A stretch of DNA of 64,000 bases from Pseudomonadota bacterium (lineage in GTDB: Bacteria > Pseudomonadota > Gammaproteobacteria > Steroidobacterales > Steroidobacteraceae). Each line of letters begins with the position of its first letter. The first letter of the stretch is position 1. The position numbers were made by a program, and so were the translations under genes. Shown one piece after another: positions 18,694-27,581 of this stretch. Location: positions 62,001-126,000 of the forward strand of contig JAFEDT010000011.1 of the NCBI GenBank assembly GCA_018241445.1. Direction: 5' to 3'. The notes under the pieces are model-generated. The model did not search any database. It saw only the letters and a list, made by a program, of their open reading frames with translations, and was not told the origin of the DNA.

Positions 18694-18723
18694 GCCGCCG
18701 ATTGTACCCGACAGGGTGAGAAC

Positions 18724-18756
18724 TTTGTACATGGAAATCTACGTTTTATGTACAAA
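18724..18756 (-). promoter_or_regulatory. Inverted-repeat operator upstream of vapBC
   Basis: TTTGTACAT at 18724-18732 and ATGTACAAA at 18748-18756 are perfect nine-base inverted arms around a 15-base spacer, 31 bases upstream of the vapB start. VapBC complexes usually bind such repeats to repress their own promoter. Confidence 0.6.
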
Positions 18757-18808
18757 ATAGCCGTGAGATGACCCTGATGAACTCTGTCCGCGGCTGGCGC
18801 CGCGGCCG

Positions 18809-19912
18809 TTACCCCGGTTTGAGCCGCCTCCGCAGGCTGTGCGCCGCCCGCCCCGCCGCCTTGCCGTCCCACAGTTCGGGCCTTTGCCCGCGCGGCCACT
18901 TGCCCGCCAGCGCCTCGCGCGCCGCCGGCAGCAGCGTGGCGGCCGTCAGCAGGCGGTTGGTGCCCTCGGTCACGGTGATCGGGCGCTCGGTGTTCTCGCG
19001 CAGCGTGGCGCAGGGGATGCCCAGGTAGGTCGTCTCCTCCTGCACTCCTCCGGAATCGGTGATCGCCAGTGTGCAGTGCATGATCAGGCTCATGAACTCG
19101 ATGTAGCTCAGGGGCTCGGTCACGCGCACGGCGGCAGCCGTGCTGATGGCATTGAGCAGCCCGAAGTCACCGAGGCGCTTGCGGGTGCGCGGGTGGACGG
19201 CGAACACCACGGTCATCTCGTGCGACAGGTCCAGCAGCGCCCGCACCAGGGTGGTGAGTGTTTCGCGGTCATCGACATTGGAGGGCCGGTGCAGCGTGAC
19301 CATGGCGTACGGTGCGCTTCCCAGGCCGAGGCGCTGGCGGGTGTCGGTGGCCTCGATCCGCCCGCGCAGCATCTCGAAGGAATCGAGCATGATGTTGCCG
19401 ATGCACTCGATGCGCTCGGCCGGTACACCCTCGGCCAGCAGGTTGGCATCGCCGTCGCGCGAGGGCGTCCACAGCAGGTCCGCAATGGCGTCCGTGACCA
19501 GGCGGTTGATCTCCTCGGGCATGCGCCGGTCGCGGCTGCGCAGGCCGGCCTCCAGGTGCACCACCGGGATCCACAGCTTCGCGCCCACCATGGCGCAGGC
19601 GGCGGTGGCGTTGACGTCGCCCACGACCACGATCGCATCGGGCCGATGGTCCTGGCAGACCGCCTCGTAGGCGATCATGGTGCGGCCGGTCTGCTCGGCG
19701 TGGCTGCCGCTGCCGATCTCCAGGTGGTACGCGGGCTCGGGCAGGGCCAGGTCGCGGAAGAACGCGTCCGACATGTTGGCGTCGTAGTGCTGCCCGGTGT
19801 GCACCACCCGGGCACTGCACCAGGCCTCGCCGCTCAGGGCGTGGTACAGCGGCGCGACCTTCATGAAGTTGGGGCGGGCGGCGGCGATCAGGTGGACGAT
19901 TTTCTGGCTCAC
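18809..19912 (-). CDS. wecB: Non-hydrolysing UDP-GlcNAc 2-epimerase
   Basis: 367 residues, converting UDP-GlcNAc to UDP-ManNAc in the cytoplasm. Family motifs are IVHLIAAARPNFMKVAPL, VHTGQHYDANMSD, VVGDVNAT, HLEAGLRSRD with PEEINR, TLHRPSNVDD and TDSGGVQEET. The start is GTG at 19912. It is transcribed away from the rest of the polysaccharide genes and is not a duplicate of fnlC; the two belong to different subgroups. A UDP-ManNAc dehydrogenase (WecC) is not in the window, so the product may be used as ManNAc or processed elsewhere. Confidence 0.9.
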   Translation of the reverse strand: MSQKIVHLIAAARPNFMKVAPLYHALSGEAWCSARVVHTGQHYDANMSDAFFRDLALPEPAYHLEIGSGSHAEQTGRTMIAYEAVCQDHRPDAIVVVGDVNATAACAMVGAKLWIPVVHLEAGLRSRDRRMPEEINRLVTDAIADLLWTPSRDGDANLLAEGVPAERIECIGNIMLDSFEMLRGRIEATDTRQRLGLGSAPYAMVTLHRPSNVDDRETLTTLVRALLDLSHEMTVVFAVHPRTRKRLGDFGLLNAISTAAAVRVTEPLSYIEFMSLIMHCTLAITDSGGVQEETTYLGIPCATLRENTERPITVTEGTNRLLTAATLLPAAREALAGKWPRGQRPELWDGKAAGRAAHSLRRRLKPG

Positions 19913-20040
19913 GCTCGGTCACTTTCGGGGTGGTTTTTCTATGATAGCGTGAATGGTTATCATCCATTGTGACGGCACGGCCGGCGGGAACGAAGGCGAT
20001 GTCTGCGGGAGGCGAGCCGGAGTCGCGCCTCTGGCTCGCC

Positions 20041-20070
20041 GGCTGAAAGGGCCGAAGGCCGCTTTCAGCC
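20041..20070. repeat. 30-base palindromic hairpin ahead of the M20 peptidase gene
   Basis: GGCTGAAAG and CTTTCAGCC form perfect nine-base arms. Inside them GGCC-GAA-GGCC makes a second stem, so nearly the whole element can fold. No T-tract follows. It lies in a divergent intergenic region (19913-20120), where a terminator would not be expected, so it is more like a REP-type element or an mRNA leader hairpin. The gap also contains ATGATA and TATCAT arms at 19941-19963. Confidence 0.5.
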
Positions 20071-20120
20071 ATCGAGGAAGCGCCGCAGGCCAACACGGCC
20101 AATTGGATTAGGGGAGTTGC

Positions 20121-21551
20121 ATGAGACCTGCACTGATCGCAGCGGCCATGGCCGCGATGCTGATGTTGGGCGCCACACCGGGGCGCACCGCGCCCGTCTC
20201 CACGGACGAGGCCGCCTTCCGCAGCCTGTACAAGGAACTGGTCGAGACCAACACCTCGCTGTCCTCAGGCAGCTGCACGCTCGCCGCCGAACGCATGGCC
20301 GCCCACCTGCGTGCCGCGGGCTTCCCGGACTCCGACCTGCACCTGTTCAGTGTGTCGGAGCACCCGAAGGACGGCGGACTGGTCGCAGTGTGGCCTGGGC
20401 GGGACGCAAAGCTGAAGGCCGTCCTGCTGCTGGCGCACCTGGACGTGGTGGAGGCGCACCGCGAGGACTGGACGCGCGATCCCTTCACCCTGGTGGAGGA
20501 GAACGGCAACTTTTACGCGCGCGGTGCGGTGGACGACAAGGCCGAGGCGGCCATCTGGGTGGATACCCTGGTGCGCCTGCGCAGCGCGAAGTTCCAGCCG
20601 CTGCGCACCATCAAGCTGGCGCTCACCTGCGGCGAGGAAACCAGCGGCGCCTTCAACGGCGCGGAGTGGCTCGCGAAGAACCGACGCGACCTCATCGACG
20701 CGGCCTTCGCGATCAACGAGGGCGCCATGGGAGAGCTGGATGCGCAGGGGCATCGCGTACTGCTGGAAGTCCAGGCCGGCGAGAAGCTGCCGCAGGACTA
20801 CCTCCTGGAGGTGACCAACCCCGGCGGCCACAGCTCGCGTCCGGTGAAGGACAACGCCATCTATCACCTGGCGGGCGCGCTCAAGAACATCGAGGCCTAC
20901 GAGTTCCCGCCCCAGTTCGCAGACGGCAACCGCGCCTATTTCCGTGGCATGGCGAAGATCGCCGCCGCCCGCGGCGACAGCCAGACGGCGCAGGCGATGA
21001 ATGCCTTCCTCGCCAACCCTGACGACATGCAGGCGATAGCGCTGGTGGCTGCCAAGGACCCGAGCTGGAACGCCACCCTGCGCACGACCTGCGTGGCCAC
21101 CATGCTCAATGCCGGCCATGCCACCAATGCGCTGCCGCAGCGGGCGCGCGCCATCGTCAACTGCCGCATCTTCCCCGGGGTATCCGCCGAGAGTGTGCGG
21201 ACGAAGCTTCAGGAGCTGGTAGCCGATCCCGAGGTCAAGGTCACCCTGTCCGAGGACTCCGGCCCCGCCTCGCCACCACCTCCCCTGACGCCACAGATCA
21301 TGGGCCCGGTGGAGAAGCTGGCAGCAAAGTTCTGGCCGGGCGTGCCGGTGGTGCCGATCCTGCAGGCCGGCGCGACCGACGGCAGGTTCCTGAATGCGGC
21401 CGGCATCCGGACGTACGGCATTGAACCCCTGTTCCTGGGCAAGGACCTGGGCCATATCCACGGCCTCAACGAGTACGTGGGTGTGCAGTCGCTGATGGAG
21501 GCGCGTGCCTTCCTGTACGAGCTGGTGAAGATCTACGCCGACCAGAAGTAG
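20121..21551 (+). CDS. M20-family metallopeptidase with signal peptide
   Basis: 476 residues. The N-terminus MRPALIAAAMAAMLMLGATP is a Sec signal peptide, so the enzyme is periplasmic. Zinc-ligand motifs of family M20 are seen: LLLAHLDVVEAH, RGAVDDKAEAAIW, CGEETSGAF and, near the C-terminus, GHIHGLNEYV. The dimerisation domain contains the NPGGHSSRP motif. GGGGAG lies just ahead of the ATG. It probably hydrolyses a peptide or an N-acyl amino acid in the periplasm; the substrate is unknown. No operon partner is evident, since the next gene is about 200 bases away. Confidence 0.85.
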   Translation: MRPALIAAAMAAMLMLGATPGRTAPVSTDEAAFRSLYKELVETNTSLSSGSCTLAAERMAAHLRAAGFPDSDLHLFSVSEHPKDGGLVAVWPGRDAKLKAVLLLAHLDVVEAHREDWTRDPFTLVEENGNFYARGAVDDKAEAAIWVDTLVRLRSAKFQPLRTIKLALTCGEETSGAFNGAEWLAKNRRDLIDAAFAINEGAMGELDAQGHRVLLEVQAGEKLPQDYLLEVTNPGGHSSRPVKDNAIYHLAGALKNIEAYEFPPQFADGNRAYFRGMAKIAAARGDSQTAQAMNAFLANPDDMQAIALVAAKDPSWNATLRTTCVATMLNAGHATNALPQRARAIVNCRIFPGVSAESVRTKLQELVADPEVKVTLSEDSGPASPPPPLTPQIMGPVEKLAAKFWPGVPVVPILQAGATDGRFLNAAGIRTYGIEPLFLGKDLGHIHGLNEYVGVQSLMEARAFLYELVKIYADQK

Positions 21552-21746
21552 GGGGCACGCCGCCCGAAGTTGAGAGGCGCGGCATGCTGCGGATGGGCCG
21601 GAGCGACTACACTCCGCCCTGACCGTACCCGGCTCGGCCGGCGGGCGCCGTCCATGGGGCGGGCGCCCTGTCGGTACAAGGAGACACTGGTCGCGGGCCG
21701 GATCGGCAGGTAAGTTCAGCTCTCAATTCACACAGGACCACTACCC

Positions 21747-22274
21747 ATGGCGCTTTGGAAAGACTCGAGCACCGGCTCCGCCGCCCCGTCCACCCTGCCG
21801 CCCAGCCCGGCCATCCAGCCGGCCCCGATACATCCCCGGGAGCCTGAGAAGACCAACGTGGCACCGCTGTCGCCCGAGGGTGCCCGCCGCGCCCCGGCTG
21901 CGCGGGCCGAGGTCAGGGAATCCCACATCGCCGCCGATCTGACCATCGAGGGCAAGATCGTCGGCACCGGCCACGTGCGCATCGCCGGCAAGTTCAAGGG
22001 CGACGTGCAGGTCGAGGGCAACCTCAGCCTGGAGGCCGGTGCCCGCCTGGAGGGCCACGTAAAGGCCGGTGTGGTCAGTGTCGCCGGTGAGCTCATCGGC
22101 AATATCGAGAACGCCAAGCGTGTCGAGCTGCTGGAGAGCGGCGTCATCAACGGCGACGTCAAGGCCGGTTCGCTCACTGTCGCGGCGGGTTCGCGCATGC
22201 GCGGCCAGGTCGAGTTCGGCTACGAGGGCGAGGGCCGCGCCAAGGCCGAGGCCAAGGGCTTCGGTAACGCATGA
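21747..22274 (+). CDS. Bactofilin (polymer-forming cytoskeletal protein)
   Basis: 175 residues with a central right-handed beta-helical bactofilin domain from about residue 60 to 160. It shows the repeating pattern of Gly and hydrophobic residues in IEGKIVGTGHVRIAGKFKGD, then VEGNLSLEAGARLEGHVKA and GELIGNIENAKRVELLE. The flexible N-terminal 55 residues are Pro/Ala-rich, as is usual. Bactofilins form non-polar filaments that organise cell shape or local wall synthesis. The downstream zinc-ribbon gene overlaps its stop by four bases, so the two are co-translated. Confidence 0.88.
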   Translation: MALWKDSSTGSAAPSTLPPSPAIQPAPIHPREPEKTNVAPLSPEGARRAPAARAEVRESHIAADLTIEGKIVGTGHVRIAGKFKGDVQVEGNLSLEAGARLEGHVKAGVVSVAGELIGNIENAKRVELLESGVINGDVKAGSLTVAAGSRMRGQVEFGYEGEGRAKAEAKGFGNA

Positions 22275-22750
22275 ACGTCGCTTCTCGCCCGGCCCAGCCG
22301 GGCAGAACGCGTGCGTGCCCGCACTGCAAGGCGACGATCCTCGAAAGCCTGAGCATCTGCCCGGGCTGCCTGCACCACCTGCGCTTCGACCAGGAAGCGG
22401 CGAAGCGCCAGGTGGCGGCCAGCTCCGCCCTCAAGGTGGAGGGCCTGATCCGTCACCCGCCCCTCGATGAGCCCTGGGAGTACTTCGTCGTCATCTCCGT
22501 GCGCAACGACCGCGGCGAGGAAGTGACGCGGCAGGTGGTCAACGTCGGTGCCCTGCAGGGCAGTGAGAAGCGCACCTTCACGCTGTCGGTGGAAGTGCTG
22601 CCGAGCCAGGCGGTGACCGCCACACCGCCGGCGCAGCGTGCCGCGGCCCCGGTCAAGCCGGCCGCGCCGGCTGTCACCGTAAAGCCGGCCGCCCCCGGCG
22701 CCAGCGCGCCGGCGCCTTCCTCGAGCGGGATTTTCAAGCGCCCGAACTGA
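22271..22750 (+). CDS. Zinc-ribbon protein coupled to bactofilin
   Basis: 159 residues. CPHCKATILESLSICPGC near residues 17-34 is a four-Cys zinc ribbon. A beta-rich middle domain (EYFVVISVRNDRGEEVTRQV) follows, then a Pro/Ala-rich tail after residue 115. There is no signal peptide, so it is cytoplasmic. The ATGA overlap with the bactofilin gene strongly suggests a functional link. I do not recognise a named family; it may be an adaptor for the filament. Confidence 0.65.
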   Translation: MNVASRPAQPGRTRACPHCKATILESLSICPGCLHHLRFDQEAAKRQVAASSALKVEGLIRHPPLDEPWEYFVVISVRNDRGEEVTRQVVNVGALQGSEKRTFTLSVEVLPSQAVTATPPAQRAAAPVKPAAPAVTVKPAAPGASAPAPSSSGIFKRPN

Positions 22751-22767
22751 TCAGGCGGCCGGGCGGA

Positions 22768-24492
22768 TCAGAAGCGCTGCTCCGTCTGCACCAGGAACTG
22801 CACCCGCTTGATGTTGCCGTCCCCGTTGAAGGGGAAGGCCAGGTCGACGTGCACCACGTTGCCCAGGCCTGAGCGGGCATTGCCGAATCGCAGGCCGAAC
22901 CCTGCGTCGGTGAGTATTCCCAGGCTTTGCGTTGCGAGCGGCGCGCTGCCCCAGGTGCGCCCGGCGTCGAAGAAGATCGCAGCGCCGACCCGGAACAGGC
23001 GGAACGGGTACCAGTCGGTGAAATAGCGCTGCTCCACCGTCCACAGCGCCCGCGTCGTACCGTCCTGGTAGCGCAGCGGGTAGCCGCGCAGGCCATTGTC
23101 GCCCCCCAGCAGGATCTGGTTGTCCAGGTCCAGGTTCCAGCCGCGCGTACCCTGCAGCGTCGTGAAGAACAGCCAGTTCTTGCTCTGCTCCACGTAGTAG
23201 CGCACGGCGGCGTCGGCGACGGCGTTGCGCAGGCTGCCGTTTTCCACCCGGCCGGAGAAATCCGCATTCAGCAGCAGCGTCGCACGCCCGCCGCTGTTGA
23301 AACCTCGCGCAGCTGAGCTTGAGAACATCAGGGCGCTGCGGCTGGAACCGAAGGCGGAGTCGGCCCAGCCGAGCCGCAGGCTGGCGGCCGTGCCGGTGTA
23401 GAAATCCTCGGTGCGGGCGATCTGGTCATGGTTCCACAGCCGCAGGTAGCTGTCCTGCAGCACGTCCATCTCCACCCAGGGGTAGAGGAAGCGGCGATCC
23501 TGCGGCAGTACGGTGACGCCGGTCCATTGCCCCACCGGCGCGAAGCGATGCTCATCGTAGGTGACGCCGCTGCTGAAGCGCCGCACCCAGCCCTCGCGCA
23601 GGCCGGCGGACCAGCCGCCGTAGGCCCGCAGGTAATGATGCAGGTCGCTGAACTGGTCGATGATCCGGCTGCGGTCATACAGCGAGTCGGTCTGCAGGTC
23701 GTCGTTGGCGGCGAAGCCTGCGGCCCAGCGCGAATCCAGCGCATAGAACGGGCGCTGCACCAGCAGGTCCCGCAGCCGGCCGTCGCTGGCCTGCGCATAG
23801 GTGGCGCTCGCCTGGATCCAGGTGCCCGGCAGGTGCATGTCCGAGACGCGCAGGCGCGTCTCGCGGCGGTCGATGTTGGATTCGCGGGTGAGCTGCACGT
23901 CGACACCGGTGCCGAGCAGGTTGCCTTCCTCCAGCTTCACGCCGGTCGAATTGCTGCCGCCGCTGCGTCCGAAGTTGAATCCCGGGTTCAGGGTCCACAC
24001 GTCGCGCGTCGTCACGCGCAGGTCGACGATGCCGTCGTGCCAGGCGACCGCGCGGATCCAGGCGTCGTAGAAGTAGCTGTTGTCGCGCAGGATGCGTTCG
24101 GTCTCCTCCACCAGCCGGCGCGAGTAACGCTCACCGGGGGCGAACAGCAGCTGGCCGCGGATGACGCGCGCGCGGGTGCGGGCGTGCAGGTGGTTGGCGA
24201 GGCGGAACAGCCCGGTGTCATCCCTGGGATCGGCCAGGTCGAAGATGTTCTGGTTGTCGATCAGCACCTTGCCGATCCGCGCGCCTGCGGTCTCCAGCTC
24301 CTCGGGCGTGGGGATGCCCGGCGCCTCGCCCGGCGGGCCGTAGGCGGGCTTGCGGCCGTCCGCCAGCAGGTCGGCCAACAGCGGGTCCGCGCTGCCCGAA
24401 TCCGCCCACACCGCTGCGGCAAACAGCAGCAGCGCCAGTCCCGGGGCGATCCCGCGTCCGTAGTTCCTCAAGCGTGGCGATCGGCCTGCCAT
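22768..24492 (-). CDS. Outer-membrane beta-barrel protein, BamA/TamA (surface antigen D15) family
   Basis: 574 residues from ATG 24492. A signal peptide (GIAPGLALLLFAAAVWA) opens the protein. The first 200 residues include a POTRA-like segment (RLVEETERILRDNSYFYDAW, then RAVAWHDGIVDLRVTTRDVW). The rest is a C-terminal barrel with alternating aromatic and polar strands, and the last residue is Phe (LVQTEQRF), as expected for Bam substrates. An ORF extending further upstream exists but does not begin with a signal peptide. The gene converges on the zinc-ribbon gene. It may help insert or secrete outer-membrane components; there is no specific partner nearby. Confidence 0.75.
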   Translation of the reverse strand: MAGRSPRLRNYGRGIAPGLALLLFAAAVWADSGSADPLLADLLADGRKPAYGPPGEAPGIPTPEELETAGARIGKVLIDNQNIFDLADPRDDTGLFRLANHLHARTRARVIRGQLLFAPGERYSRRLVEETERILRDNSYFYDAWIRAVAWHDGIVDLRVTTRDVWTLNPGFNFGRSGGSNSTGVKLEEGNLLGTGVDVQLTRESNIDRRETRLRVSDMHLPGTWIQASATYAQASDGRLRDLLVQRPFYALDSRWAAGFAANDDLQTDSLYDRSRIIDQFSDLHHYLRAYGGWSAGLREGWVRRFSSGVTYDEHRFAPVGQWTGVTVLPQDRRFLYPWVEMDVLQDSYLRLWNHDQIARTEDFYTGTAASLRLGWADSAFGSSRSALMFSSSAARGFNSGGRATLLLNADFSGRVENGSLRNAVADAAVRYYVEQSKNWLFFTTLQGTRGWNLDLDNQILLGGDNGLRGYPLRYQDGTTRALWTVEQRYFTDWYPFRLFRVGAAIFFDAGRTWGSAPLATQSLGILTDAGFGLRFGNARSGLGNVVHVDLAFPFNGDGNIKRVQFLVQTEQRF

Positions 24493-24682
24493 GGCCACGC
24501 GGCGCCCCCGAAGCTCAAATGCGCGCAGATGCGCACCGTGGCATTCTGAACGAGGGCGCCCGCGGTGAGGGTGCGCAGGTAGCACTTCCTTACGGCCGGC
24601 GTGCCAGGACGTGACGCAGTTCCGGCTGGACGGGCGCCCGTACCCTGCGCCCACGGGGTGCCTTGCGTTTGAGGAGCTGACG

Positions 24683-25519
24683 ATGGAAGTGACTATAGCC
24701 TGCATGCGGCGCGCGACCGCAGTGCTGACCCTGCTGGGCCTGGCGGCGCTGCCTGCTGTCGGCCAGGACACGCCGGCCGCGCCAGCGCAGTCGGGCGGCA
24801 GCTCCACACCGGGGGCCACCCGGGCCCTGGTGATCTTCGCCGCCGCTTCCGTAACGGAGGCGCTGGAGGCGGTCGATGCGGCCTTCACGCAACACACCGG
24901 TGTTGCCGTCAAGGCTTCCTACGCGGCCAGCTCGGTGCTGGCGCGCCAGATCGAGGCCGGCGCCGCGGCCGACGCCTTCCTGTCGGCAGATGAGCCGTGG
25001 ATGGACTACCTGCAGACACGCGGCCTGCTCGCCGCAGGCACACGCGCCAACCTGCTCGGCAACACATTGGTCCTGATTGCGCCGGCCGACAGCGCCACTC
25101 GGCTTGCGATTGCGCCGCACTTCGGGCTGGCCCAGGCCCTGGGGACCGGGCGGCTCGCGGTGGCGGATCCCGACTCCGTACCCGCGGGCCGGTACGCGAT
25201 GGCAGCACTGCGTTCCCTGCAGGTGTGGGACGACGTCAAGGAGCACCTGGTGCGAGGCGAGAACGTACGCGCCGCGCTTGCCTACGTCGCCCGCGGCGAG
25301 GCCCCGCTGGGCATCGTCTACAGTACCGATGCCCGCTCGCAGCCGCGTGTGAAGGTGCTGGCCAGTTTCCCCGGGGACAGTCACCCGCCGATCGTCTACC
25401 CCGTGGCCCTCACCAACGGCGCGCAGCCCGCCTCAGCCCAGTGGCTGCAGTTCGTCCGGGGCGATGAGGCGTGGCGGATCTTCGCGCGGTACGGCTTCAG
25501 CCGCCCGCCGCGCGACTGA
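24683..25519 (+). CDS. modA: Molybdate ABC transporter substrate-binding protein, orphan
   Basis: 278 residues. A signal peptide (MRRATAVLTLLGLAALPAVG) directs it to the periplasm. ModA motifs are LVIFAAASVTEALEAVDAAF, KASYAASSVLARQIEAGAAAD and GIVYSTDA. ATG 24683 with GAGGAG eight bases upstream is chosen; a longer frame begins at 24611 but lacks such a site. No modB or modC follows, and the next gene is convergent. It must either work with a permease encoded elsewhere or have another ligand such as tungstate. Confidence 0.85.
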   Translation: MEVTIACMRRATAVLTLLGLAALPAVGQDTPAAPAQSGGSSTPGATRALVIFAAASVTEALEAVDAAFTQHTGVAVKASYAASSVLARQIEAGAAADAFLSADEPWMDYLQTRGLLAAGTRANLLGNTLVLIAPADSATRLAIAPHFGLAQALGTGRLAVADPDSVPAGRYAMAALRSLQVWDDVKEHLVRGENVRAALAYVARGEAPLGIVYSTDARSQPRVKVLASFPGDSHPPIVYPVALTNGAQPASAQWLQFVRGDEAWRIFARYGFSRPPRD

Positions 25520-25537
25520 CCGGGCATCCCAGCCGCT

Positions 25538-26434
25538 TCAGAACTTGCCGGTCTGGAAGTCCTCGAAGGCCTGGTGCAGTTCCGCGTTGCTGTTCATCAC
25601 GAACGGCCCGTAGCGTGCGACCGGCTCACGCAGCGGCCGGCCCGCCACCAGGATCGCGCGCGCGCTGCGGCCGTCGGCGCCGGCGCTGACGCCCGTCAGG
25701 CGGATCTGGTTGCCTTCACCCAGTACCGCCAGCTCGTGCGTGGCAACGGGTTTGGCGCCGGCATCGGCGCCCACGCGCACCGCACCCTCGAACACGTACA
25801 GGAAAGCGGCATGATCGGCGGGCAGCTCCTGCACGAAGCTCGCTCCGGGCTCGAGCGCCACGTCGAGGTAGGTGGGATCTGTTGCCGGCTGCTGGATGGG
25901 GCCCGCTACACCGGCCACGGTGCCGGCGATCACGCGCGCAGTGACGCCGGCGGCTGGCTGTGCCACCGGGATGCGCTCGGGTCCGAACTCCTGGTATTTC
26001 GGCGCGGTCATCTTGTCGCGCGCCGGCAGGTTGAGCCACAGCTGGAAGCCGCGCATACGGCCCGCCTGCTGTTCGGGCATCTCCGAATGCACCAGGCCGC
26101 GGCCCGCCGTCATCCACTGCACGCTGCCCGGCACCAGCACACCCTCGTTGCCGTGGTTGTCGCGGTGGCGCATCCGCCCGTCGAGCATGTAGGTCACGGT
26201 CTCGAAGCCGCGATGCGGGTGATCCGGGAAGCCGGCAATGTAGTCCTCGGCCTTGTCGGTGCCGAACTCGTCGAGCATCAGGAAGGGATCGAGGTCCGGC
26301 AGCTGTGGCTGGCCGATCACGCGGCGCAGCTTCACGCCTGCGCCGTCTGAGGTCGGCATGCCCCTGACGATCTGCCGTACGGCACGGGTGCCGGTCTCGG
26401 CACTCGGACGGGGTGAAGTGCTCGACTGCGTCAT
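25538..26434 (-). CDS. Pirin family protein
   Basis: 298 residues from ATG 26434. The bicupin pirin N-terminal domain carries the metal-ligand stretch DHPHRGFETVTYMLDGRM, followed by WMTAGRGLVHSEMP. The C-terminal pirin domain begins near residue 185 (DVALEPGASFVQELP). Bacterial pirins are iron-binding cytoplasmic proteins, some with quercetinase activity; the substrate here is unknown. A repeat-rich leader of 170 bases separates it from apbE, which lies upstream on the same strand. Confidence 0.88.
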   Translation of the reverse strand: MTQSSTSPRPSAETGTRAVRQIVRGMPTSDGAGVKLRRVIGQPQLPDLDPFLMLDEFGTDKAEDYIAGFPDHPHRGFETVTYMLDGRMRHRDNHGNEGVLVPGSVQWMTAGRGLVHSEMPEQQAGRMRGFQLWLNLPARDKMTAPKYQEFGPERIPVAQPAAGVTARVIAGTVAGVAGPIQQPATDPTYLDVALEPGASFVQELPADHAAFLYVFEGAVRVGADAGAKPVATHELAVLGEGNQIRLTGVSAGADGRSARAILVAGRPLREPVARYGPFVMNSNAELHQAFEDFQTGKF

Positions 26435-26523
26435 GGTGTGCTCCGGGGTTGGAGGGCCCTCGAGGGCCCGTTCATGTGCGCGGATATGGGGCCGATGGTG
26501 GTGTTGCGCAAGGGCCCGATCGC

Positions 26524-26603
26524 GGCGCCGGGCCAGGGCCTGGTCGTGGCGCCGGGCCAGGGCCGATGATGCCGGGCCGGGCCGATGATGCCGGGCCGGT
26601 GGC
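26524..26603. repeat. Short GC-rich tandem repeats in the pirin leader
   Basis: GGCGCCGGGCCAGGGCC occurs at 26524-26540 and again at 26548-26564. Two copies of a 19-base unit beginning GATGATGCCGGGCCGG follow from 26565. The array fills the gap between the apbE stop and the pirin start; no gene is seen in it. Confidence 0.6.
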
Positions 26604-26604
26604 C

Positions 26605-27459
26605 TCAGAGCTGGCGCGCCGCGAACAGGGACAGCAGACGCTTCGTCACCGGGGGTGTGGATAGCAATACACACTTGGTCAGGGCGTCTGCCACCATCGC
26701 GCTCGGCGCGAGGACCGCTGCATATTGGCCCGCCACGCAGGCCGTGCCCCGGGCGGCGTGCGGCCGCGTGCGATCGTAGTAGCCGCGGTGCTGGGGTGGC
26801 CGCTCGCTGGCATCGACCTCGCTCACCGCCAGTGCGGCATCGCGCAATACCAACATGCCACGGGTTTGTGGTGGCCCGTGCGCGAAACCCGCCCGCCGCA
26901 GCATGACGGTGTACTCGCGCGGGCCGAATGCGCGCAGGTCCCCGCCGGCGTTCACCAGCCCCGAGACACAGCCGGCAGAGCGCAGGGCCGCGACCGCGCA
27001 GTCGACAGCGTAGCCCTTGGCGATACCGCCGCAATCGAGCGTCACCCGCTCCTGCAATTCGACCCACCACGGTGGCCTGCCGTTGCGCGCGGGCGGGCTC
27101 AGCCGCAGCGCCGTGAGCCCGGCCTCGGAGGAGGGGATGCAGGGATCGAATACTCCACCGCTCGCCCGGTGCAGCCGCACGGCAAGCGCCAGAACTTCCC
27201 AGGTCCGGGAATCGATCGTGACGCGCTTTCCCGCTGGCGCCTGTGCGATGCGCGTGAGATCGGAGCCGGGTTCCAGCGGGTGCAGGCAGTGCCCGACGCT
27301 GCGGACCGCCTCGAAGGCGCTTTCGATGGCCCGCAGGCCCTGTTCACGTGTCGCGCAATGAGCTTCGATGCTGACCCAGGTGCCCAGCAGGGGGCGCAGG
27401 CGCTGGAGGCTGACAAGAGGTCCCGCAAACGCTGGGGCCGGTATCTGAGCCGTTTTCAT
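26605..27459 (-). CDS. apbE: ApbE-type FAD:protein FMN transferase
   Basis: 284 residues. ApbE enzymes attach FMN from FAD to a Ser or Thr of a target protein, usually outside the cytoplasm. Motifs are LGTWVSIEAH near the start, ERVTLDCGGIAKGYAVD in the centre and GLVNAGGDLRAFGP. ATG 27459 is selected because a 5' extension to 27630 has no family content. No clear signal peptide is visible, which is unusual. It is divergent from an FMN-binding-domain gene that carries the matching flavinylation motif, so the two are probably enzyme and substrate. Confidence 0.85.
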   Translation of the reverse strand: MKTAQIPAPAFAGPLVSLQRLRPLLGTWVSIEAHCATREQGLRAIESAFEAVRSVGHCLHPLEPGSDLTRIAQAPAGKRVTIDSRTWEVLALAVRLHRASGGVFDPCIPSSEAGLTALRLSPPARNGRPPWWVELQERVTLDCGGIAKGYAVDCAVAALRSAGCVSGLVNAGGDLRAFGPREYTVMLRRAGFAHGPPQTRGMLVLRDAALAVSEVDASERPPQHRGYYDRTRPHAARGTACVAGQYAAVLAPSAMVADALTKCVLLSTPPVTKRLLSLFAARQL

Positions 27460-27527
27460 TATCCGGACCGGGACTGGCGTTCCCTCAGGTTGTCGCCACA
27501 GCGCCAGTCCCACTATGCTACAGTAAC

Positions 27528-27542
27528 TAAGAATCATTCGCA
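27528..27542. promoter_or_regulatory. Fur-box-like palindrome between apbE and the FMN-binding gene
   Basis: TAAGAATCATTCGCA matches 11 of 15 positions of the Fur consensus TGATAATCATTATCA and has the perfect core GAATcATTC. It sits 40 bases before the plus-strand ATG and 69 bases before the apbE ATG, where it could control both genes. Confidence 0.4.
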
Positions 27543-27581
27543 TTTGCCTTGGTGCCTGCCCATTCGCCCCCCCGCATACCC

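Noticed and set aside
18839..19972. Plus-strand open frame of 377 codons
   Set aside because: It is antisense to wecB, whose protein has every family motif. The plus-strand translation has none.
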